From Williamsia sp. (lineage in GTDB: Bacteria; Bacteroidota; Bacteroidia; Chitinophagales; Chitinophagaceae): a DNA stretch of 57,671 nucleotides. Below are positions 1-7,635 of the stretch, in pieces. Position numbers and translations under genes: made by a program. The stretch lies in NCBI GenBank assembly GCA_015069695.1, contig JADCRZ010000038.1, positions 1-57,671 on the forward strand, given 5' to 3'. Positions within the stretch are counted from its first letter, which is position 1. Each line of letters begins with the position of its first letter. The notes under the pieces were generated by a model. It did no database searches. It saw only the letters and a list, made by a program, of their open reading frames with translations, and was not told where the DNA came from.

Positions 1-59
1 AAAAAACAAAAAGAAAAGACGCAAACGCCTTTCAAACCGCTTATAAAAACTTATACAAT

Positions 60-2054
60 ATGTCCATGCATACCGGGGAAAATGAACAGGGATTGAGGAA
101 AATCATCGATATAACCAGACTGATCAGCATTGCTTTGCTGACTCTTCATTTTTATTATTACTGTTATGCCGCTTTCAGCTGGTGGCAGCTGACATCAGGC
201 CTGACGGACAGGGTTCTTTCCAACATCCGAAGGACTGGCTTGTTCGACCATTTTATGACATCCAAGTTACTGGCATTATGCTTTCTGGCAATTTCCCTGA
301 TAGGATCCAAAGGGCGCAAGGATGAAAAGTTGAACTACAAAAAAGTATCGGCATATCTGGGATCAGGCTTACTGATCTACTTCCTCAGTTACGCCGGATT
401 GATGGCATCATCCGACGTTGTTACGTCAGCCTGGTTATACATCACCCTTACCATAATAGGATACATCCTTCTGCTCACAGGTGGCACCCTGCTCTCCCGT
501 GTAATCCAGCTTAAAGTGAATTCAAAGGATGTTTTCAATAAAGAAAACGAAACCTTTCCCCAGGAGGAACGCAAGCTCGAAAACGAGTATTCCATCAATC
601 TGCCTGCCCGTTACAACCTGAAAGGAAAGATTCGCAGAAGCTGGATCAACATCATCAATCCTTTCAGGTCACTGTTGGTGCTCGGCTCCCCCGGTTCAGG
701 CAAGTCTTACTTTGTGATCCGTCATGCCATTACACAGCACATCAGCAAAGGATTTACAATGTTCGTATACGATTTTAAATACGACGATCTGTCCCGGATT
801 GTTTACAACACCTGGCTGAAAAACAAGCACGTTTATCAGGTCAAGCCCGAGTTCTACGTCATTAACTTTGATGACCTGACCAGGAGCCACCGTTGCAATC
901 CTTTAGACCACTCCACCATGTCTGACATTACCGATGCAGCGGAGTCTTCCAGGACGATCTTGATGGGGCTAAACCGGGAATGGATAAAGCGGCAGGGAGA
1001 CTTTTTCGTGGAATCACCGATCAACTTTTTGAGCGCCGTCATCTGGTTTCTGCGCCGGTACCGGGACGGGGAATTCTGCACCCTTCCTCATGTGATTGAG
1101 CTCATGCAGGTAGATTATGACAGACTCTTTTCTGTATTGAGAACAGAGCAGGAGATCGAGGTACTCATCAACCCGTTCATTACCGCGTACTTGAACGACG
1201 CTATGGAACAACTGGAAGGCCAGATTGCGGCTGCAAAGGTGGCCATGGCAAGACTTTCTTCTCCCCAGCTTTACTATGTTCTCTCAGGCAACGATTTCAC
1301 ATTGGACATCAACAATCCCCAAAAACCGAAAGTCATATGTATGGGTAACAACCCCCAAAAAATTCAAATCTATGGAGCCGTCCTTTCTTTATATGTAACC
1401 CGGCTGGTGAAGCTTGTAAATAAGAAAGGTGGTCTGAAGAGCAGCCTGATCTTTGATGAATTTCCGACCATTTATTTAAACAATATTGACAGCCTGATCG
1501 CTACGGCCAGGTCCAATAAAGTAGCTACTATTTTAGGCGTACAGGATTTCAGCCAGCTCAGAAAAGACTACGGAAAAGAGCAGGCCGAAGTCATTTTGAA
1601 CATTACCGGAAATATCATCAGCGGTCAGGTGACTGGCGACACCGCAAAGCAACTTTCCGAACGCTTTGGCAAGATCAATCAAGACCGCTCAAGCTTTTCC
1701 ATTAATAGCAATGACACCTCAGTCAGTCACTCAAAACAGCTCGAATCGGCCGTCCCTCCATCCAGGATATCCTCCCTTTCTTCAGGGGAGTTTGTAGGAC
1801 TCGTTGCCGACGACCCAAATGAAAAAATTACGCTGAAAGCTTTCCATGCAGAAGTAATCAACGATCATGACGCATTAAAAAAAGAGCAGGAAAACTACAA
1901 AGAAATACCTATTGTACGGAAACTGAATAATTTAGTGATACAGCGAAACTACTTACAGATTAAACAAGATGTACAAGAAATCATCCAGACTGAAATGGAA
2001 CAGATGCTGAATAATCCGCAGCTAAAGCATTTGGTTATAATGAAGAGTCAGTAA
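60..2054 (+). CDS. TraG/VirD4-like conjugative coupling ATPase
   Basis: This is a 664-residue type IV coupling protein of the TraG/TraD/MobC group, which links the relaxase-DNA complex to the mating channel at the inner membrane. The N-terminal ~150 residues hold about four hydrophobic membrane segments. A Walker A motif, GSPGSGKS, lies near residue 208, and a Walker B-like segment (SLIFDEFPTIY) near residue 462. The TraM-recognition/TraG C-terminal type segment with ILGVQDFSQL follows. Length and layout fit coupling proteins of Bacteroidota conjugative elements. The ATG at 60 is used because the membrane segments begin soon after it. No other transfer genes are visible, so the rest of a conjugation module should lie left of position 1. 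It marks the left part of the window as part of an integrative or conjugative element. Confidence 0.9.
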   Translation: MSMHTGENEQGLRKIIDITRLISIALLTLHFYYYCYAAFSWWQLTSGLTDRVLSNIRRTGLFDHFMTSKLLALCFLAISLIGSKGRKDEKLNYKKVSAYLGSGLLIYFLSYAGLMASSDVVTSAWLYITLTIIGYILLLTGGTLLSRVIQLKVNSKDVFNKENETFPQEERKLENEYSINLPARYNLKGKIRRSWINIINPFRSLLVLGSPGSGKSYFVIRHAITQHISKGFTMFVYDFKYDDLSRIVYNTWLKNKHVYQVKPEFYVINFDDLTRSHRCNPLDHSTMSDITDAAESSRTILMGLNREWIKRQGDFFVESPINFLSAVIWFLRRYRDGEFCTLPHVIELMQVDYDRLFSVLRTEQEIEVLINPFITAYLNDAMEQLEGQIAAAKVAMARLSSPQLYYVLSGNDFTLDINNPQKPKVICMGNNPQKIQIYGAVLSLYVTRLVKLVNKKGGLKSSLIFDEFPTIYLNNIDSLIATARSNKVATILGVQDFSQLRKDYGKEQAEVILNITGNIISGQVTGDTAKQLSERFGKINQDRSSFSINSNDTSVSHSKQLESAVPPSRISSLSSGEFVGLVADDPNEKITLKAFHAEVINDHDALKKEQENYKEIPIVRKLNNLVIQRNYLQIKQDVQEIIQTEMEQMLNNPQLKHLVIMKSQ

Positions 2055-2101
2055 AAGACTTTTCCATCTAGGTATACTCAAGATTTTCCATCAGTATATA
2101 A

Positions 2102-2299
2102 CTCCTAGTAGCAGGGTTTGTAGAACGATATGAAACACATGCCATCTTTTATTATAAGCGGTTCCTTGAAAAATAATATATCTCCTTTGATCTGAACAAT
2201 TACAGAGTTACTTCTACCGATCCTAATCCAAATTTCAATGTGTATAATGAAGTTGATCTATGGAAGAAAATGAATGCTAACCCTATTAATTTTTTGTAG
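2102..2299 (+). pseudogene. Unidentified coding remnant with an in-frame stop
   Basis: A single frame from 2102 reads protein-like sequence (FVERYETHAIFYYKRFLEK), meets TAA at 2174-2176, then continues (YISFDLNNYRVTSTDPNP and NVYNEVDLWKKMNANPINFL) to TAG at 2297-2299. Composition and continuity look like a real gene fragment, but I do not recognise the family. It may be a decayed piece of the element carrying the TraG gene just upstream. Nothing else is seen between 2055 and 2509. Confidence 0.35.
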
Positions 2300-2509
2300 A
2301 TAAAAGAAAAAAAAGGAAGCGAAGTTAATGGCTTGCCAGATACACAATATTGCCATAGCTGATGGATAATTCAACTGCCAAAAGACTACGCCATAAACAC
2401 GGAATCAGCCCACAAAACCTATCCTTTATTGCGTTTCCTTTTGGCCTCTCCCACAAGCCATTGTCTTCCATGCTATCCTTTATTTCTTTCATCTACAAAA
2501 CGCTATATT

Positions 2510-2767
2510 ATGGTTTATCTAATTCACTTCTCCGAAAAGATACACCACGCCCAACACTACATCGGCTTCGTTGAAGGAAATTTGATACAACGTATAGAAT
2601 TACACTTAAATAACCGTGGTTCCAAACTATTGGCTGCCGTAAATAATCAAGGTATTCGCTGGCAGGTAGTCCGGGTATGGCTCGAAGGAGACCGATATTT
2701 CGAGCGTAAATTGAAGAATTATAAAAAATCTCGACACTTTTGTCCTATTTGCCGTAGCAAGCACTAA
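2510..2767 (+). CDS. Small GIY-YIG-like nuclease-fold protein
   Basis: An 85-residue protein starting at the ATG at 2510 (MVYLIHFSEK). A longer in-frame ORF opens at 2429, but its extra residues are low-complexity and do not match the family. It resembles the compact GIY-YIG-superfamily proteins with a YLIHF...HYIGF start, a middle RIELHL helix, a GSKLLAAV segment, then ERKLKN and a terminal CPIC pair. In this small group the normal tyrosines and arginine are partly replaced, so nuclease activity is uncertain. Such genes are often found singly in mobile DNA. It sits alone between two decayed genes on the same strand. Family assignment is from recall of the sequence pattern. Confidence 0.65.
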   Translation: MVYLIHFSEKIHHAQHYIGFVEGNLIQRIELHLNNRGSKLLAAVNNQGIRWQVVRVWLEGDRYFERKLKNYKKSRHFCPICRSKH

Positions 2768-2855
2768 TATATTCTCTAATTACAGATTTTCATAGCTGTA
2801 ATTGCAAAAAGCCTCGTTTTAATTTTAGAGGGTTGAAGCGTTAGAATCGGCTAGC

Positions 2856-3629
2856 AGCCTGCAGCTAGCTTATTTGGATGTAACCCAAGATAAATAAGGA
2901 ATTGGTTCTGCCATTGATGTTGCAAAGCTGATTAAAAAAGCCATCCAGGAAGAACTACAGCTTACTGCTTCTGCTGGTGTCTCTGTTAACAAGTTTGTGG
3001 CGAAGATTGCCTCTGATATACATAAGCCAGATGGATTAACCTTTATAGGCCCTACAAAGGTAGAAAAGTTCGTAGAGGAACTCAAAATCGAAAAATTTAA
3101 TGGTGTCGGCAAAGTGACAGCGACAAAAATGAAAAGCCTCAACATTTATACCGGCACTGATCTCAAAAAGTTAAGTGAGGCAGAACTGATCAATCATTTC
3201 GGTAAAGCAGGGAGATTTTACTATCATATAGCAAGGGGGCTTGATAAACGGCCTGTATAGCCAAATCGAGAAACAAAATCTATCAGCGCTGAAGATACCT
3301 TTCCTAAAGATATTGGCACAATCGTACAAATGAATGAGGCCTTGGAAAAGATAACACAGATCGTTCATCGCAGGCTGACCGAACACCGCCTAATGGGAAG
3401 AACCATTAGCTTGAAAATCAAATACTGTGATTTCAAGATCATTACCTAAAGTAAGTCTTTTCCCGAGCCTACTAATGATATATTTCTTATTATGAATACT
3501 GCAAAAGAGTTATTGCTTTCAACTGCACCAGAAGGTAGCCAGATTGGTTTATTAGACGTAGGTGTTTCCAGCTTTGGACAAAGGATTGTTATTAGACCTT
3601 CTGCTGGTCAGCTTAATCTTTTTAATTAG
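2856..3629 (+). pseudogene. dinB: Decayed DNA polymerase IV (DinB)
   Basis: One frame (frame of 2997) carries DinB-like sequence from AYLDVTQDK to the C-terminal SAGQLNLFN with no frameshift, but with stops at 2895 (TAA), 3258 (TAG) and 3447 (TAA). Recognisable Y-family landmarks are LTASAGVSVNKFVAKIASD, the helix-hairpin-helix region FNGVGKVTATKM, the FGKAGRFYYHIARGLD segment, PNRETKSI and GRTISLKIKY. The N-terminal palm with the first catalytic aspartates is missing, so only about the last 70 per cent of the gene remains. The gene cannot make translesion polymerase. It is probably a passenger of earlier mobile DNA. Confidence 0.85.
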
Positions 3630-3989
3630 AGTGTTCCTGTAAATAGATAAACCATTGAGCTTAGGGTAAAGTGTAAAAAGTAAGATTCGATATGTCAGAC
3701 AGTGATTGAAAGTTGCAATTTAATCTTACAATTCCCGTCCTTCTTGGTAACCATACTGAAAATAGGAAATAATTTATTGAAGGCGATTGGCTATTTTTAG
3801 TCTGACTGTCCCAAGAAGAAGCGGGCTCTGCCGGAGGGCAACCTGCCAGCAATAAGGCTGGTGGATACACGATAGTAAAGGGAGTCTTAAATAGGATCCT
3901 TTTGCATGTATACTATCGGCATCCTGCTATGGCTAAAAAAACTCATACGATCTTGCCCATAAGCATAGCAAAAAAAACCTGTGAGTATT
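3630..3989. other. No gene recognised
   Basis: AT-rich spacer between the dinB fossil and the transposase fossil. Short open frames exist on both strands, but none has protein-like composition or a recognisable motif. No clear promoter, terminator or terminal inverted repeat of the neighbouring insertion sequence could be picked out by eye. Confidence 0.4.
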
Positions 3990-4592
3990 GGATAATATGG
4001 CCCATAGATTCGTGCTTTCAACTGCTTTGTGACCACCCTTTGTACCGCTCTTGTTTTGTTAGCAGCCCATTGCCGCTCCATGATCCTTTGGTAGATGATA
4101 GAGTCATTCCCTGTAAGTATGCCAAAAAAGATTCAGCACTTCTCGGTGTGCTCGTTTCGAGCATTGACCTTCTGAAGCAAATAGTAGTTCTTCTCGTTGC
4201 CAAAGCTGCCTTCCAGCCGGCTGGCTCTTTCTTTATTGAGAACACTGCGCATAGTAGCAGCTTGCTCCATATGTGGATATTACGGACCATATGCTCAGCT
4301 TTTTGCTTGCCTTTGGGTATGAAGTTGGTGGTGATGTGCTGATCGCTGCTGTACTTGCGGTTGGCATTGGTGGCATAGATGGGATCGGCTGAGTGATGGC
4401 TGCACTTGCCAAATAGTTACCTTTGCAAGTGGATGCCCTGCTCATAGCAATTGCCTTCATGGAAAGCATCATAGGCTGAAGTGCTCGATGAAAGAGATGC
4501 CGTCGATGAGCAGCTTGTTTATCTTGGCACCGAACTCTATCGACTTTATTTCTGCCTTGGAAACGATTACATTCCTTTATTTGTTGACCATT
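3990..4592 (-). pseudogene. IS1182-like transposase remnant
   Basis: The minus strand carries a chain of transposase pieces in more than one frame: VSKAEIKSIEFGAKINKLL, IDGISFIEHFS, then ADPIYATNANRKYSSDQHI with ITTNFIPKGKQKAEH, then RLEGSFGNEKNYYLLQKVN and IFFGILTGNDSIIYQRI. The order and wording match the second half of IS1182-type DDE transposases, including the EFGAK and YATNANRKY blocks and the C-terminal EGSFGNEKNYY block. Several stops and at least one frameshift separate the pieces, and the N-terminal half is absent. It directly follows the 3' end of the defence operon, so the operon's downstream flank may have been truncated by this insertion or by a later deletion. Confidence 0.75.
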
Positions 4593-4610
4593 CAAGAAAT
4601 AAAACCTCGA

Positions 4611-6632
4611 TTAATTATAGACAAAACCCTCCTTTTTAGCTTCGCCTATTATCCTAATAGCATTTTTTGCTTGCTTTAAACTAAGAATAACTCTTCTATT
4701 AGCCAAAACTCCTAGATTGTAGGAAAGTTTTCTATCAAAAGGGGTAAAGCGATTGTGCTCCTTTGCCCACTTAGCCAATGCAAACCAAACCTCACTCTTA
4801 ATTTTTCCTGCTTCTTCGATCACTCTTGATTCATGTGGCAATATCTCTTGACGTACTAAGTTACTTTCCGAAGTTTCCGAATCTTTGACAATTTGATCAC
4901 TTATATTAAATGTATCAATATATTTGTCTTTTAGAGTTGACCAACATTCAGGTTTTTTACACCATTCTCCTATATTCATTCCAGCTTTTGAAGGATTATT
5001 TATATGATTCCATACAACATCAATCATCTGCTCAATTAACTCATTCACATTTTCTCCTATTGCTTGGTCTTCCCAGATTTTGTTAAGATGAATTTGTTTA
5101 GATGTTTTATAAGAAAGCCATGCAAGGATGTAGGAAACCATATTTGCCTTATATCCACCCAAATTTCGCTTTGCTACTATTCTATCAATATCCTTAAATA
5201 AAATCCCTTTCGCTATAACTCGATGATAGTATTCCTTGTTTATTTCCTCTCTGAAACCGGAAACTTCTCTCGTAAAAATTTTGAAATTATTTTCAGCACC
5301 TTTTCCTACATCGAAAGGACGTTGCCACCAGCTCATCTCATATTTAGCCAGATCTGTTTTTGTGAACTTCTGCCGCTTTGGATACTCTCGATCAAACAGT
5401 TTCGCTTCTCTACCAGACCTTTTCAATTTTTCATCCAGATATTGACCACGTGCTCTCTCGTAAAACCATTTGTTGGTCGCCTTACCTCCCGTTTTAGTGG
5501 GTACCCATTCTGTACGTGAGAAGTTTTCAATAGCTACATGATAATCACTATTCGAACTGAAATCTGAATCTTTGATTATAGTTTGAGTATTTGCATATCT
5601 TGAAATTTTAGGAATTACTTCAGGCATTTCCTCAGATTTCACAACAACAGATATTTTCATTTGAACAAATATCTTCGATAAGTTAATCTCCTTCTCAGTT
5701 GAAGTCGCGAAAATGGAAGCTGTTGTTTGCCCGCCGTTTACAATCTGCCAATTTGTAATACTCGTGATGAAAGGAACTCCGTTTTCATATTCTACATTAA
5801 CATTCTCTGCAGTAGTCGATATTCCATTATTATACGCGAAAAACATGTCTGGAGTATTCCGAATAGTATCCCGAATCCCTTGGTTTACTTTCGCTTTGAA
5901 CTGTAGGAATGTTCTAACATTTTTTTCAAGTAATCCTTGCCTGTATTTTCCATATAGTTGCGCAAGAATTTTACCTGGCATAATTGCCAAGTAAGCGTCA
6001 ACCTTATCGCTTATTCTGTCTACATGAAGGCATTGTAATTTATGGTTAAATTCATTTTGAAAATCTATCTCAATTCTTTGCTTTCCTGAGCGGATCAAAT
6101 ACTGTTGATAAACTCTTTCAATGTCCCAGAGTTGAAAGTCAATATATATTCCATTTTCTGCTCGTGCGCTAGGAATGACATCAATGGAAGCCTGCCCATT
6201 GGTAAGCAAAAATACTCTTAGGTTAATAACATCTTGTTTTGTCTGTTCAATAATTTGAATCAAATCAAAAACGACTATATCTGACTCATCGACTTTGGCA
6301 GAAAGATTCCCTTCACGTGCTTGCCAAAAAAATCTTTCAGCTTTAGAGTATGCTTCTAAAATTTCTTTATCAGAAATTTTTGCAAGCCGTTGCTCACTTC
6401 TAAAAATAGTTACAAATAAATCGACCGCCTTATTCTCTTCGTCATAATTCCATGCATTAATTTTGATACCTCTAATCTTATAATGACACAGCTCATGAGC
6501 AACCACTTCACCTGCATCGATTGCGTATTCTAAAATGTCATTTGTAATAGCATCTTCTTGAGATAAACCCTCATCTTCGACAGAAATCAATGCCCCCTCT
6601 AAAAACTCGACCGCAAATTCAGGTAAATCCAT
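4611..6632 (-). CDS. AIPR-family (abortive infection) protein
   Basis: A 673-residue protein of the AIPR family (abortive infection/phage resistance). The diagnostic AIPR core is visible: FFAYNNGISTTAENV near residue 262 and WQIVNGGQTTASIF near residue 292, followed by KISVVVKSEE and a long basic C-terminal part (FYERARGQY, WWQRPFDVG). The first ~90 residues form an alpha/beta module ending in a DLFVTIF strand that is usual at the N terminus of this family. It is the last gene of the eight-gene defence operon, one base after the DUF4420 gene. Known AIPR proteins occur in restriction and phage-resistance loci and are suspected to act as effectors, but the biochemical role is not settled. Its end lies only about 20 bases from an IS fossil. 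Confidence 0.85.
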   Translation of the reverse strand: MDLPEFAVEFLEGALISVEDEGLSQEDAITNDILEYAIDAGEVVAHELCHYKIRGIKINAWNYDEENKAVDLFVTIFRSEQRLAKISDKEILEAYSKAERFFWQAREGNLSAKVDESDIVVFDLIQIIEQTKQDVINLRVFLLTNGQASIDVIPSARAENGIYIDFQLWDIERVYQQYLIRSGKQRIEIDFQNEFNHKLQCLHVDRISDKVDAYLAIMPGKILAQLYGKYRQGLLEKNVRTFLQFKAKVNQGIRDTIRNTPDMFFAYNNGISTTAENVNVEYENGVPFITSITNWQIVNGGQTTASIFATSTEKEINLSKIFVQMKISVVVKSEEMPEVIPKISRYANTQTIIKDSDFSSNSDYHVAIENFSRTEWVPTKTGGKATNKWFYERARGQYLDEKLKRSGREAKLFDREYPKRQKFTKTDLAKYEMSWWQRPFDVGKGAENNFKIFTREVSGFREEINKEYYHRVIAKGILFKDIDRIVAKRNLGGYKANMVSYILAWLSYKTSKQIHLNKIWEDQAIGENVNELIEQMIDVVWNHINNPSKAGMNIGEWCKKPECWSTLKDKYIDTFNISDQIVKDSETSESNLVRQEILPHESRVIEEAGKIKSEVWFALAKWAKEHNRFTPFDRKLSYNLGVLANRRVILSLKQAKNAIRIIGEAKKEGFVYN

Positions 6633-6633
6633 A

Positions 6634-7635
6634 TTATATAAATTTCAGGAAGTCTTCTGTTATTTCATATTGTGTGCAGGCTGATAGAACTACCGTATAT
6701 TTTAGATCGCCGACACCGTTAGGCAAATGCTTTTGTAATAATCGTGGGAATCCCTCAGTTATTTCATAAAATTTTGAATCCTTTATTGTAAACCCTACTT
6801 TATATTTTTCCTTATCAGTTTCACTATATCCATATTTGGCTAGTTTGATTTGGAAGTGATAGATCGCAATAGGATCATTCTGTATCAGAATATAAATCTT
6901 TTGAATAAATGAAGGCAATGTCTTTTCTGGCATATTTAAATGAAGATTGACAGAAAAAATGGATAGATAAAGGTGTTTAATACCTACATCATCGAGCTGC
7001 CTTTCTGAAGTTATGTTGACCTTTTTGTGTTGTTTTCCCGAAGTTGCTTTCAACTCAATAGCCATTTCATGTATTTGAAAATCATGATTAGCGCCATCCG
7101 GACCTGTCCAATACAGGATTGAATCCACGAAGGAATACTTTTGAAATAAATAGTCTTTCAGAAACACTAATTCACCTATGAGGCCCTTCTGTGCTTGAAT
7201 TGAAAGCAACTCTTCATCTCCTTTTTCAAAAAACAGTTGCCATTCTAACAAAGTTTTGATCACAGATGGTTTTAAACTCCTTCGATCTTGAAGTTGTATA
7301 ATTTTATCGCATACATCTGAAATGAATAACTCAAAAACGCTATTCATGCTGATTAACGATTGAGCGAATACTAAAAAAATCTCGTTGTTAAAACTTCCTA
7401 ATGACGTTAGGGACATTGTGATTTCGAGACCTCTGAAATTTGGCAAGTTGCTTACTGTAAGCTCTTTGTCATTTTCAAGCTTTACATACAAAAAGCGGAC
7501 ACCTTTCTGAGTGTCAGTTGCCAGAAAAACATCGAATACCCCTACCGTCGGTATTCTTCTAGCAATCCGGGATTGGATAGGATTATTCTTTGATTCTGCG
7601 TTAATTGACTCCCATATTTTCTTGTAATCAATCAT
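6634..7635 (-). CDS. DUF4420 / PD-(D/E)XK-motif protein
   Basis: A 333-residue protein matching the PD-(D/E)XK-motif family described as DUF4420. The probable nuclease core lies near residues 165-205: a GPDGANHDF turn supplies the acidic residue and EMAIELKATSGKQHKKV supplies the E-x-K pair, followed by ITSERQLDD. The N-terminal ~110 residues form a beta-rich segment (GVRFLYVKL, RGLEITMSL) typical of this family. Its ATG overlaps the end of the Z1 gene by 8 bases and its stop is one base from the AIPR start, so it is very likely co-translated with both. In related loci this protein accompanies Z1 and MORC-like ATPases. I infer that it is a DNA-cutting or DNA-binding subunit, with cleavage untested. 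Confidence 0.85.
   Translation of the reverse strand: MIDYKKIWESINAESKNNPIQSRIARRIPTVGVFDVFLATDTQKGVRFLYVKLENDKELTVSNLPNFRGLEITMSLTSLGSFNNEIFLVFAQSLISMNSVFELFISDVCDKIIQLQDRRSLKPSVIKTLLEWQLFFEKGDEELLSIQAQKGLIGELVFLKDYLFQKYSFVDSILYWTGPDGANHDFQIHEMAIELKATSGKQHKKVNITSERQLDDVGIKHLYLSIFSVNLHLNMPEKTLPSFIQKIYILIQNDPIAIYHFQIKLAKYGYSETDKEKYKVGFTIKDSKFYEITEGFPRLLQKHLPNGVGDLKYTVVLSACTQYEITEDFLKFI

Noticed and set aside
2895-3449. Stop-codon recoding (readthrough) in the dinB frame
   Set aside because: The stops are of mixed type (TAA, TAG, TAA), the N-terminal catalytic part is missing, and the core genes use normal stops, so decay explains it.
4233-4595. 120-residue minus-strand ORF
   Set aside because: It is an out-of-frame reading through the transposase fossil; the real peptides lie in the other frames.
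6480-6500. HELCH, an HExxH-like zinc protease motif near residue 46 of the AIPR protein
   Set aside because: The family shows a variable N-terminal segment here and lacks the downstream zinc ligand and fold of zincins, so the motif is most likely chance.
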